The notes beneath the pieces were generated by a model. The model was given only the letters and a program-made list of their open reading frames with translations, searched no databases and had not been told where the DNA came from. The position numbers were made by a program, and so were the translations under genes. This document shows positions 44,558-52,834 of a stretch of 64,000 nt of DNA, one piece after another; the first letter of the stretch is position 1; the number at the start of each line of letters is the position of its first letter. The DNA is from Bacillus massilioanorexius (lineage in GTDB: Bacteria > Bacillota > Bacilli > Bacillales > DSM-1321): contig NZ_CABKRX010000118.1 in assembly GCF_902374955.1 (NCBI RefSeq), forward strand, positions 1 to 64,000, read 5' to 3'.

Positions 44558-45334
44558 TTATCGTTGTCTTTTTGCTTCGGGTGCTGGATCAGCCCACCCT
44601 GCGTAAGTTTGTACAACGGAAGCATAACGACGTGCTTCTTCTCCGACAACTTCTAAATCTGTATCCATCCAGTTTCTACGACGAATGGCAACTAATGCCC
44701 ATTCTTTAGCGCTACCTTTAATGTAGTTTTCTGCACTTGGATCACCTTTCGCCCAAATCTTTCCTGAAGGCAATACGAGTTCTAAATACATTGGAGTGTC
44801 TGGTAATTCTAAATCATTGATACGATAAGCATTTGGTCGTGCTTGCCATGATAAAAATAAAGTATGAGCTATTCGATCTTCTACTACAGGTTCGATTCCA
44901 AGTGCATCGTAGATATCAACTGAATGTGCCCAAAGCTCCATTAATCTTGCTGAAACAAGTGATTTTGCGGACATTGGTAAACCTGGTGCCCAAGGAATTC
45001 TATCTTTAGGGTTTTTATCAAAAAAGGTTGCTGTCATACGAGTTCGTTCTTCTCGCCACCAAGCTAATGCTTCCGCACCTGTTAAATGATGGAATGCTGT
45101 AGCTCGAACATATTTGTCTTCACCTGATTCTGGAGAAATTGCCATTAAATCATCCGCGCCCCCACACATCAGTTTATTGGCTGCATAATCAAAGAAAGCA
45201 ATATGAAGAATTGCGTCTTTTAGATTCCACATTTCCACAGGGATATCCATATGCCATTGTTCTTCTGTTAAAGAATTCACAAGTGAATCGACTACTACTT
45301 GTTCTGCAATTAAATCGTTAATTATGTCTTTCAT
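44558..45334 (-). CDS. TIGR03084 / maleylpyruvate isomerase-like DinB-fold protein
   Basis: A 258-residue protein. Residues about 5-150 are the MDMPI_N/DinB four-helix fold (WNLKDAILHIAFFDYAANKL, ARLMELWAHSVDIYDALG), with the spaced His and Glu that bind a divalent metal. The C-terminal part (LELVLPSGKIWAKG, SAKEWALVAIRRRNWMDTDL) fits the TIGR03084 group. In actinomycetes related enzymes use mycothiol; Bacilli use bacillithiol instead, so the cofactor here is unclear. It converges on the cai-fix operon and may belong to the same pathway, but linkage is the only evidence. GGAGCA precedes ATG 45334. Confidence 0.82.
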   Translation of the reverse strand: MKDIINDLIAEQVVVDSLVNSLTEEQWHMDIPVEMWNLKDAILHIAFFDYAANKLMCGGADDLMAISPESGEDKYVRATAFHHLTGAEALAWWREERTRMTATFFDKNPKDRIPWAPGLPMSAKSLVSARLMELWAHSVDIYDALGIEPVVEDRIAHTLFLSWQARPNAYRINDLELPDTPMYLELVLPSGKIWAKGDPSAENYIKGSAKEWALVAIRRRNWMDTDLEVVGEEARRYASVVQTYAGWADPAPEAKRQR

Positions 45335-45642
45335 GCTGTTTGCTCCTTTCTACTCTTTACGGAAAATTTAGTATTTTCTACCATTCATCTTCGTAAATTT
45401 CGAAACAAACACTAGTCACTATTATTATACTAAACAGTTCATAAGCTTGCTATTTAATAATGCGCGAAAATATTACAAAAAATTAAAATTTTCTATTTTA
45501 AAAACGATGTCAATCTATACGAAATAAGAGATCACCATTTTTGGAATATATTATTTTATTAATTAAATAATGTAAAGTTTTTAAATATTTGTTAAATTCT
45601 TATATAATATAGTGCAGTCTCAATATAGAAAGGAAGTTAGTA
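45335..45642. other. Divergent promoter region
   Basis: 308 AT-rich bases between the TIGR03084-like gene and the SLH gene. TATAAT-like hexamers occur on both strands (about 45430 minus, 45601 plus), but their -35 partners are poor. Confidence 0.4.
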
Positions 45643-47220
45643 GTGTCGAAATTAATTAGTAAATGTATGATTATGTTACTTGTCTTAAGTCTATTTTTTC
45701 CATATTCATCGAGTGAAGCAGCAACAAATACGTCTTTTAAAGATGTGACAAGCTTTAAAAAAGAGATTGAATTTTTAACTAGTAAAGAAATTATTTATGG
45801 TTATAAAGATGGTACTTTTCGTCCAAATGTTCCAATTCAACGAATTCAGGCAGTTCAAATGATTATGCGTGAAATGAAGCCACAGCTTGAAAAAGTACCA
45901 AATCCAAATTTTGTGGATATTAAGCCTGGGGATAATGGCTATGAGGATGTAGCTAAGGCTGTTGAACTTGGAATTATTTCTGGAAAAGGAAATAATAAAT
46001 TTGATCCTAGGGGAAAATTAACACGTGCAGAGATGGCTATAATTCTCGTTAGAGCATACGAACTAAGAGGCATCTATCCAAAAGGTTTTGTAGATGTTTC
46101 ACCTTCTTCTGCTGCGTATAGTTTTATTTCCTCTTTCGCTGCAAATAACATTACGGTTGGATATTCTGATGGTACATTTAAGCCATCACTTCCAATTGAT
46201 AGAGGTCAATTTTCAGCATTTATGGCACGAATAATAGAGCCTGCATTTCAACCTAAAAATCCAGGTGTGGCGGATTCATATTTAGAAGCACTTTTTGATC
46301 TGGATATCATTGATTATGCTTTTCATCCAACAAAACCGCTTATTTATTTATTAGATGCTAGCACAAACGAAGTAGTAGTACTTAATTATGATACGTATGA
46401 TATAGAATCAGTAGAATTAACACTCCCAGCTGAAAGCATTGCTTATGCGAATAATAAAATTTATGTGACTCAACTAAAAGGAAAGCATAATTCTAGTTGG
46501 TGGGATGAAGAGCAAGAAGGCGCCTTTGCTGTGATTAATGTTAATACTATGAAACAAGAAAAGCTTATTAATATTGATCTTGATCCATATGATATTGTAG
46601 CAGATGATAATGGAATTGTTTATATCTCTTCAGGTTCAGGTCAACATTCAAGAATTGAAAGCTTTGATAGTTCAACTGGAAAACTATTAAGCTCTCAAAG
46701 TATTTATCAGAAAAATATTATTGAGATGCATCCATCACAAAAAAGAATTTATCGTATAAATACGTCAGGCTCACCAATTACGATGGGGTCCTATTCTATA
46801 ACGGATGGTGCTTTAAGTGCTGAACAAAGATCACCTTACCATGGTGATTACGATATCAGTACGGATTTAACGTTAACACCTGATGGAAAATATATATTTA
46901 ATGGTTCAGGACATATTTTTCGTTCATCGTTAACACCAAGTGCAGACATGAAATACTATGGCCAATTGGATAAAGGATATAGTTCTATTGCCTTTGATAC
47001 TGTCAATGGAGAGTTCTATACAGCAAATAAAAAGAATTATATTCAGGCTTATGATTATTTAACAATGGAACCAATCGATCAATTCAACACATATGGAACA
47101 ATAAATAAAATGTTTTATAATGAAGTAGACAATACTTTGTTAATGTTCACAAATGTTAAATTAGGTAATTCTAAAGTTCCATTTGTTGGTTTAGAAAAAA
47201 TATATTTTGAAGTAGAATAA
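45643..47220 (+). CDS. SLH-domain surface protein with beta-propeller-like region
   Basis: A 525-residue secreted protein. GTG start with AAAGGAAG upstream; signal peptide residues 1-26 (KCMIMLLVLSLFFPYSSSEA). Three S-layer homology repeats follow (about 30-80, 90-145, 150-205): FKDVTSFKKEIEFL/GYKDGTFRPNVPIQR, VDIKPGDNGYEDVAKAVELG/NKFDPRGKLTRAEMA and VDVSPSSAAYSFI/GYSDGTFKPSLPIDR. These would bind pyruvylated wall polysaccharide. Residues about 215-520 have repeating blade-like strands (VVVLNYDTYDI, FAVINVNTMKQ, TLTPDGKYIFNGS), suggesting a YVTN-type propeller. The ligand is unknown. Confidence 0.88.
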   Translation: MSKLISKCMIMLLVLSLFFPYSSSEAATNTSFKDVTSFKKEIEFLTSKEIIYGYKDGTFRPNVPIQRIQAVQMIMREMKPQLEKVPNPNFVDIKPGDNGYEDVAKAVELGIISGKGNNKFDPRGKLTRAEMAIILVRAYELRGIYPKGFVDVSPSSAAYSFISSFAANNITVGYSDGTFKPSLPIDRGQFSAFMARIIEPAFQPKNPGVADSYLEALFDLDIIDYAFHPTKPLIYLLDASTNEVVVLNYDTYDIESVELTLPAESIAYANNKIYVTQLKGKHNSSWWDEEQEGAFAVINVNTMKQEKLINIDLDPYDIVADDNGIVYISSGSGQHSRIESFDSSTGKLLSSQSIYQKNIIEMHPSQKRIYRINTSGSPITMGSYSITDGALSAEQRSPYHGDYDISTDLTLTPDGKYIFNGSGHIFRSSLTPSADMKYYGQLDKGYSSIAFDTVNGEFYTANKKNYIQAYDYLTMEPIDQFNTYGTINKMFYNEVDNTLLMFTNVKLGNSKVPFVGLEKIYFEVE

Positions 47221-47227
47221 TAGATTG

Positions 47228-47278
47228 AAAGATGTCAGGGATTATTGGATATTTACAATGATTGCTGGCATCTTTTTT
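47228..47278 (+). terminator. Terminator after SLH gene
   Basis: AAAGATGTCAG pairs with CTGGCATCTTT (one G-U), then a T-run. Confidence 0.8.
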
Positions 47279-47405
47279 AATCATTTGAAAAAGGTGGGGG
47301 ATTATTCAAGCTGTTTTTTGCGTTATTTGACTGATGTTCTAGTTAGCCGTAATATTACTAGTAATAGCCAGGACTTACACAACCAATGTTAGAGAGGAAG
47401 TTTAT

Positions 47406-48587
47406 ATGACGAAGAAATTATATTATGACTCTTCTTACTTAATAGAATGGGAAACAAAATGTATAAAAAAATTTGAAAGAGAAAATGAATATTTTGTTGT
47501 TCTCGAAGAAAGTGCTTTTTATCCAGAAGGAGGAGGACAGCCAAGTGATGAAGGAACCATTAATGGAATTCCTGTGTTGGATGTCTTCAATGAAGATGCA
47601 GAAGTATTACATAAGGTTGAAGTGTTGCCTGAGGGTGATAAAGTACGATGTCTGATAGATTGGAAGAGAAGATTTGATCATATGCAGCAACATAGTGGAC
47701 AACATTTATTGTCTGCAGTATGCCTGACATTACTAAATGCACGTACGGTTAGTTTTCACCTTGGGAAAGAATATGCCAGTATTGATATAGACATACCTGA
47801 CATCAATCCAGAACAGGTAAAGTGGATCGAAGATGAAGTGAACAAACAAGTCTTTATGAATCGAAAAATTACAAGCTACTTTATAACAAATGAGCAATTA
47901 AAAGAAATTACTTTAGTAAAAAAGCCAAAGGTTACAGAAAATATTCGAATTGTTGAAATAGAAGACATTGAATATAATGCCTGTGGTGGGACACATGTTT
48001 CACAAACAGGAGAAATAGGTATGATTAAAATTATCAAAGTGGAAAAACAAAAAGGAATGGTTAGACTCTTTTTTAAATGTGGTTATAGGGCCCAAGAAGA
48101 TTATAATAGTGCACTGCAAATATTGAGTAGACTTTCTGCGAGATTTAACACTGGGAGAAATACCATTTTAGACCGCGTTGATAAATGGGATCAAGATCAA
48201 CAAGATATGGAAAAACAATTAGAAAGTTTAAATGAAAAGCTAGAAAGTTATCAAATTAATGAGCTGCTCCAACAAACAAAAGGAAAGATAGTGGCACATG
48301 TTTTTGAAGATAAGGCTTTGAAAGATTTACTAAGATTAGCTTCAAAATTGGCTGAGGAAGATGAGTTCATCGTATTATTAGCATCAACTGCGGAAAACAA
48401 AGTGATATTAAAGAATAATGGTACAAAAGAATCGATTGCTTGTGGTCAACTTTTTAAGGCCCATCTATCCAAGTTTAATGGGAAGGGTGGAGGAAATGCA
48501 GAGTCCGCTCAAGCAGGTTTTACAACAAGTGAGGATTTACAAAGTTTCGTTGCTTTCTTAAAAGACTACTTAATTCAGAATCAATAA
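47406..48587 (+). CDS. Alanyl-tRNA editing protein, AlaX-L type with DHHA1
   Basis: A 393-residue stand-alone editing factor that hydrolyses mischarged Ser- or Gly-tRNA(Ala). The N-terminal beta-barrel (residues 1-85, FYPEGGGQPSDEG) leads to the zinc editing site with HSGQHLL (about 97-103) and CGGTH (about 195-199). A coiled helix region (QQDMEKQLESLNEKLESYQI) and a DHHA1-type C-terminus ending FNGKGGGNAESAQAGF follow. This is the long form, homologous to the AlaRS C-terminal half. AGAGAGGAAG lies upstream of ATG 47406. Monocistronic. Confidence 0.92.
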   Translation: MTKKLYYDSSYLIEWETKCIKKFERENEYFVVLEESAFYPEGGGQPSDEGTINGIPVLDVFNEDAEVLHKVEVLPEGDKVRCLIDWKRRFDHMQQHSGQHLLSAVCLTLLNARTVSFHLGKEYASIDIDIPDINPEQVKWIEDEVNKQVFMNRKITSYFITNEQLKEITLVKKPKVTENIRIVEIEDIEYNACGGTHVSQTGEIGMIKIIKVEKQKGMVRLFFKCGYRAQEDYNSALQILSRLSARFNTGRNTILDRVDKWDQDQQDMEKQLESLNEKLESYQINELLQQTKGKIVAHVFEDKALKDLLRLASKLAEEDEFIVLLASTAENKVILKNNGTKESIACGQLFKAHLSKFNGKGGGNAESAQAGFTTSEDLQSFVAFLKDYLIQNQ

Positions 48588-48592
48588 GAAAT

Positions 48593-48636
48593 AAACGGCA
48601 TAATTAGGTATATCACATAATATATGCCGTTTTTTA
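48593..48636 (+). terminator. Terminator after AlaX gene
   Basis: AAACGGCATA...TATGCCGTTTTTT: about 9 bp of stem and a T-run. Confidence 0.85.
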
Positions 48637-48664
48637 TTGGAATGGAATCTTTAAGGAAAGTGTT

Positions 48665-48838
48665 TTATAGCGAATTAATTGTACTCACCGCTAAATATAC
48701 GACAAGACTGACAATAATACTTTCTAAATAAGGATTGGATTTCTTTTTCTTTTCGTCTTTTTGAGCTTGTGTGCTTGTCCTAATTGCTCCGTAGACGATG
48801 CCGACTATCACGGCAACAATTATAGGGTTAAAAGTCAT
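48665..48838 (-). CDS. Small two-segment membrane protein (57 residues)
   Basis: A short gene. ATG 48838 has a strong GAAGGAGG 9 bases upstream. The product has a hydrophobic N-terminal segment (NPIIVAVIVGIVYGAI, residues 4-19), a charged linker (QKDEKKKKSNPYLE) and a second segment (SIIVSLVVYLAVSTI, 40-54), so a hairpin membrane topology with a cytoplasmic or external basic loop. Function unknown. It converges with alaX behind the terminator at 48593-48636. Confidence 0.75.
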   Translation of the reverse strand: MTFNPIIVAVIVGIVYGAIRTSTQAQKDEKKKKSNPYLESIIVSLVVYLAVSTINSL

Positions 48839-48921
48839 TGATAGTTCCTCCTTCTTTGTATATCACTATCCTAACATAAAAAGATGCTTATACTCATCTA
48901 TAGTAGCTCTTTGGGAATATA

Positions 48922-49070
48922 AAGGCTTGTTTTCACAAATTTTATGGTCATTGAACTAGTAGTTCATATAGGTTGATTCTGCTCTCACAGAAGTCTCGAA
49001 CCTATTAACGATCCTTTTATGTTGATTTGATTCAGCGAACTTATGAAAAAAAATTTATAAGAAAACAGTC
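48922..49070. repeat. Dispersed intergenic repeat, copy 3 (degraded)
   Basis: Begins AAGGCTTGTTTTCACA, like copy 1, keeps ATATAGGTTGATTCTG, CACAGAAGTCTCGAAC and ATCCTTTTATGTTGATTT, and ends GAAAACAGTC. Its tail matches copy 4 at about 50969-51020 (GATCCTTTTATGTT, then GAAAACA..CAGTC). Confidence 0.6.
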
Positions 49071-49074
49071 AACA

Positions 49075-49115
49075 TAAAAAACAGGCCAATTTGTACAAAT
49101 TGACCTGTTTTTTTT
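49075..49115. terminator. Terminator after VOC gene (bidirectional)
   Basis: AAAAAACAGG-CCAATTTGTACAAATTGA-CCTGTTTTTTTT: a nearly self-complementary stem with T-runs on both strands. Confidence 0.85.
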
Positions 49116-49177
49116 CTGTGATTAGAAAAAAATCATTTTTTATAAAAAGTATCTTATCACACAGTTAAATTGGTATA

Positions 49178-49555
49178 TCAATCTTGACGTAATAAATAGG
49201 AATTACCTTCATGGTCCTTAAATGAAAACATTGATCCGTATGGCATTTTCATTATTTCATCTACTTCAATGCCTTTTTCCTTCATTTCTGCGTATGCACT
49301 TTCGATATTATTTGTGCTTAATATCACTGATGGATGCTCGACATTTTGAGATGGATTATGCTGTTTCATTAAGTTTCTATCGTATAATACGAATGTTGTA
49401 AACTCACTTTCACTTGGCCCTACTTCTAACCATGTCATATTTGGCCCCATTTGTTGTTCGAACTTAACTACAAAGTTCATTTTTTCGGTCCAAAAAGATT
49501 TAGCCGCCGCTTGATCGTTCACGTAAATCGTTATTTTACCAATTTTGTTTATCAT
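49178..49555 (-). CDS. VOC (glyoxalase/bleomycin-resistance fold) protein
   Basis: A 125-residue single VOC module. It has INKIGKITIYVNDQAAAKSF, WTEKMNFVV, the central MTWLEVGPSESEFTTFVLYD and the end PYGSMFSFKDHEGNSYLLRQ, with paired beta-alpha-beta-beta-beta units. Such proteins are often metal-dependent lyases, dioxygenases or resistance proteins. The substrate is unknown. GGAG precedes ATG 49555. Single gene. Confidence 0.88.
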   Translation of the reverse strand: MINKIGKITIYVNDQAAAKSFWTEKMNFVVKFEQQMGPNMTWLEVGPSESEFTTFVLYDRNLMKQHNPSQNVEHPSVILSTNNIESAYAEMKEKGIEVDEIMKMPYGSMFSFKDHEGNSYLLRQD

Positions 49556-49688
49556 ATGTTCTCCTTCACTATATCCATTGTTTTATTTATACGAATGTAT
49601 AATGCTAGTATTCCCTAAAAAGGAAAGGATATTTATCTTCATAATAAAGAGCGTATGTTCTTGTTGTCTGGAGTGAAAATGGGTATAA

Positions 49689-50600
49689 CTACGCGCAAGA
49701 TTCTTTCTTTTTTACGATATTATGATGATCCACTTGTTTTTGTTGTTGGAATAAGAATAAAAAGACACCAACTAGTACAAACAATCCTCCAGCAATTTGC
49801 CAGCCTACGAGTTGTTCTCCTAATAATATAACTGCCAATAATGAGGCACCTACTGGTTCTCCTAATATACTCATAGAAATAGTAGTAGCATTTACATAGT
49901 TTAATAACCAGTTATTGATAACATGAGAAATTGTTGGAACAATGGCTAACAAGAAAAAGATTCCCCATTCACGTGCTTCATATCCTGTAAAGGAAATTCC
50001 TGCAAAAATATTATAGATTGATAAGACAATTGCAGCGAATAAAAATACACAAAAACTATAAATCCAATGAGATACTTTTTTTATAATACTTTGCCCAATT
50101 AATAAGTACCCAACAACAGCAATTACACTGAAAAAGGATAGTAAATCACCAATTATTGCATCTTTACTTAATCCTAAATCTCCCCAGCCAATCATCATTG
50201 CACCAATTATGGCAATACCCATTGTGAGTAATGCTGATAATGTGGTTCTTTCTTTAAACAAGAAGTAACCTCCTATTAATGATACAATCGGTTGCAGAGC
50301 AAGAATAATTGTGGAACTAGCAACAGTCGTTAGCTTTAAAGAGCCAAACCAAAGTAAAAAGTGAAAAGCTAAAAAGATTCCAGAAAAAAATAAGAAAATA
50401 AAATCTTTTTTCGTAATTTTTTTAAACTCTTCTCGTTTGATCCAGATAATCGGTAGCATTAAAATACTTGCCAACCACATTCGATACATACTTAAAATGG
50501 ATGCTGGAGCGTCCGACCATTTAACAAAGATAGCTGAAAATGAAATAGCAATAATGGATATGACTAGCGGTAAACCTATATTCTTTTTGCTGTTTTGCAC
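49689..50600 (-). CDS. EamA family transporter
   Basis: A 303-residue DMT-superfamily carrier with ten hydrophobic segments in two EamA repeats (about 10-140 and 155-285). It has FSAIFVKWSDAPASILSMYR, FLAFHFLLWFGSLKLTTVAS, ILALQPIVSLIGGYFLFKE and a second-repeat STTISMSILGEPVGASL-like end. GTG 50600 is preferred because the earlier GTG (50609) lies in the Shine-Dalgarno GAGAGGTG. The cargo is unknown. It is divergent from the second EamA gene, with a repeat element between them. Confidence 0.87.
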   Translation of the reverse strand: MQNSKKNIGLPLVISIIAISFSAIFVKWSDAPASILSMYRMWLASILMLPIIWIKREEFKKITKKDFIFLFFSGIFLAFHFLLWFGSLKLTTVASSTIILALQPIVSLIGGYFLFKERTTLSALLTMGIAIIGAMMIGWGDLGLSKDAIIGDLLSFFSVIAVVGYLLIGQSIIKKVSHWIYSFCVFLFAAIVLSIYNIFAGISFTGYEAREWGIFFLLAIVPTISHVINNWLLNYVNATTISMSILGEPVGASLLAVILLGEQLVGWQIAGGLFVLVGVFLFLFQQQKQVDHHNIVKKKESCA

Positions 50601-51055
50601 GATGAACACCTCTCTTATTCAAATAGATATTATAATACTTTGAAGAAATCGTGTCGAATCTATTTGAATGGTTACATAAAAGAATTGAGTTGTTGTTTAA
50701 TTGATTGAAAATTCCGATAAAATATTTGTGTTTACGTAAATATATGGTATATTACATGTGAATACTAAATCTATACGCAGTTATTTTTTAGTAAATGATG
50801 CTACGGATATACGTTTTACATTTTTAATAAATGTTGATTTACTATGAATCGGTTGAAGTAATTCAGCTCCGAGGATCTTGTTTTTTACAGGGGCGGAGGC
50901 GAACTTTTGTGGGGTTTTACCTGTCTCCCACTGCTTCCATAGGAGTCCTGTACTTTGCGCTCCAATCGATCCTTTTATGTTATTTTTATTCACGAATTTA
51001 TTTGAAAACAACAAAACAGTCTTAAATTAGAATTGCAGAATAGCAAGGAGAGCAT
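50601..51055. other. Divergent region between two EamA genes
   Basis: 455 bases. The left part should hold the promoter of the minus-strand gene; the right part is repeat copy 4 (50827-51023). Open frames crossing the repeat are not supported. Confidence 0.5.
50827..51023. repeat. Dispersed intergenic repeat, copy 4
   Basis: Contains CTCCGAGGATCTTG, GGGGCGGAGGCGAAC, TTTGTGGGG, CTGTCTCCC, CATAGGAGTCCTG and TGCGCTCCAATCGATCC, a GC-rich core with the same order of blocks as copy 2 on the opposite orientation, and a tail shared with copy 3. Non-coding. Confidence 0.6.
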
Positions 51056-51988
51056 ATGAGTTCTGAGAGTGTTACTGTGTCATATTCAAAAACAAAAGGA
51101 ATAATATTAGTTCTTAGTGCAGCTTCTTTATGGGGTATTTCAGGAACAGTTGCTCAATATTTATTTCAAAACAGTGGGTTTAATCCTGAGTGGCTAGTGG
51201 TTGTACGATTATTAATATCAGGTCTTTTATTATTAATTTTTGCGAGCAAGAAAGAAAAATTAAACATTTGGATTGTATGGAAAAATCAAAAAGATGTAGT
51301 ATCATTACTTATATTTAGTATTTTAGGTATGTTGGCTGTTCAATATACTTATTTTGCAGCGATTAAGCATTCTAATGCAGCTACTGCGACGGTTTTACAA
51401 TACATTGCACCGATGCTAATCAGCTGTTATTTTGCTTTGAAATGGAGAAGGATACCAAGTAAAAAAGAAATAATAGCCGTGTTTTTAGCATTATTTGGAA
51501 CATTCATGCTAGTAACACATGGGAATATACAGAGCCTATCTATATCCGGCATCGCTTTGTTCTGGGGTCTTACATCAGCTTTTTCATTAGCCTTTTATAC
51601 CTTACATCCAAGTAAACTTCTAGCTAAATATGGTTCTTCACTTGTGATAGGATGGGGAATGCTAATAGGAGGAATAAGTTTTAGTTTCATTCATCCTCCA
51701 TGGGATTTTCAAGGACAGTGGTCTATGAATGCTTTTTTTGCAGTTATATTTATTGTGATTTTTGGTACACTTATTGCTTTCTATTGTTATTTAGACAGTT
51801 TAAAGTATATTAGTGCAACAGAAACAAGTTTACTAGCATGTGTCGAACCACTATCCGCTACATTGCTTTCGGTTATTTGGTTAAAAGTCTCTTTTGGTTT
51901 CGAAGATTGGTTTGGAACATTATGTATTATTAGTACAATTGTGATTTTAGCTTTTGTTAAGCAAACAGATATGACAAAGAGTTCATAA
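51056..51988 (+). CDS. EamA family transporter (second)
   Basis: A 310-residue ten-segment DMT carrier. It has GIILVLSAASLWGISGTVAQ, YLFQNSGFNPEWLVVVRLLISG, YFAAIKHSNAATATVLQYIA and CYLDSLKYISATETSLLACV-EPLSA in the second repeat, which matches the EamA/RhaT group. AAGGAG precedes ATG 51056. Substrate not identifiable. The two EamA genes are only moderately alike, so this is not a recent duplication. Confidence 0.87.
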   Translation: MSSESVTVSYSKTKGIILVLSAASLWGISGTVAQYLFQNSGFNPEWLVVVRLLISGLLLLIFASKKEKLNIWIVWKNQKDVVSLLIFSILGMLAVQYTYFAAIKHSNAATATVLQYIAPMLISCYFALKWRRIPSKKEIIAVFLALFGTFMLVTHGNIQSLSISGIALFWGLTSAFSLAFYTLHPSKLLAKYGSSLVIGWGMLIGGISFSFIHPPWDFQGQWSMNAFFAVIFIVIFGTLIAFYCYLDSLKYISATETSLLACVEPLSATLLSVIWLKVSFGFEDWFGTLCIISTIVILAFVKQTDMTKSS

Positions 51989-52048
51989 AGAAACGGATAA
52001 CATTGTTTTTCTTTATTTTGAAACTAGTATGGAACATATAGAAATGAA

Positions 52049-52099
52049 TAGAGGGTGTTCCAAATGGTATGATTTTATTGGATACCCTCTTTCTTTGTT
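52049..52099 (+). terminator. Terminator after second EamA gene
   Basis: AGAGGGTGTTCCAAA pairs with TTGGATACCCTCT (small bulge), followed by TTCTTTG. Confidence 0.7.
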
Positions 52100-52202
52100 T
52101 CATTTATTTAAATTTTTCGTTTTATAATAGTATAGAAAAAATCGTATATCCATTTTATATCAGTCCTTATTGTTTAACTAGTAAGGAGTACTCCTAATAT
52201 AC

Positions 52203-52727
52203 TTAATAATTAGCATTCATCTTATCTAAAGGGACTTCTATCAAACCTATTGATTTAATGTATACATAGATCATAAATCCACGTTTACAACGAAAGACGC
52301 ACTGTAAACAAACTTTTTCGTCACAATAAACATAGGCATCCTCATCTGATAATGGGAATACCATGGGAGGTAACTTCTTAGGAGTCATATATTTGATGTA
52401 TCCCCCTGTATAGGTTTTAAGTAATATCCACTCTGGCTTATCCTCAATCCTGTTTTCTTCCCAAAACACTTGCACGGCATTTTGATTATGTCCACCAACA
52501 ATTTGATAGTCTATATTAATATCCGATGAGACTTCTTTTAAAGGTATTGGATTTAATATTTTCATAGGTGTTTCACAACAAACTGGCTCTTCAACGGGTT
52601 TATCGTAGTCCAGTAATTGATATAGTTTTCCACAATGACTACAACGATAAATGACGACATCGGGACATTGTGGCCAAGGCTTCCTAGTTGCTCTGCTTCT
52701 TAGTGGACTGAATTCTTGTTCGATCAA
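52203..52727 (-). CDS. Rubredoxin-like protein with C-terminal SOR-fold-like domain
   Basis: A 174-residue protein. Residues about 28-57 contain CSHCGKLYQLL and PVCCETPM, a rubredoxin/desulfoferrodoxin-like metal knuckle. The remainder (residues about 70-165) has an order of motifs recalling superoxide reductase (PEWILLKTYTGGYIKYM, PPMVFPLSDEDAYVYC), but the catalytic His set and CNxHG are missing and it carries CDEKVCLQCVFRC instead. It may therefore be an electron-transfer protein rather than an SOR. It lies downstream of the acyl-CoA dehydrogenase gene on the same strand, separated by a hairpin. The family assignment of the second half is tentative. Confidence 0.65.
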   Translation of the reverse strand: MIEQEFSPLRSRATRKPWPQCPDVVIYRCSHCGKLYQLLDYDKPVEEPVCCETPMKILNPIPLKEVSSDINIDYQIVGGHNQNAVQVFWEENRIEDKPEWILLKTYTGGYIKYMTPKKLPPMVFPLSDEDAYVYCDEKVCLQCVFRCKRGFMIYVYIKSIGLIEVPLDKMNANY

Positions 52728-52781
52728 TGTATTTCCCTCCTTGTTTGTATGTGGGGATAATTAACATAAATATGTAAATAA

Positions 52782-52813
52782 AGAGACATCGACCATTAAG
52801 CCGATGTCTTTTT
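52782..52813 (-). terminator. Hairpin between acyl-CoA dehydrogenase and rubredoxin-like genes
   Basis: On the minus strand AGACATCG pairs with CGATGTCT (8 bp), then CTTTATTT; a weak terminator or attenuator. Confidence 0.6.
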
Positions 52814-52834
52814 GAAATCTCAGAATTCTCTGGA

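Larger units (their letters stand above)
48839..49177. other. Intergenic region with repeat and terminator
   Basis: 339 bases containing repeat copy 3 (48922-49070) and the hairpin at 49075-49115. No gene was seen. Confidence 0.55.
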
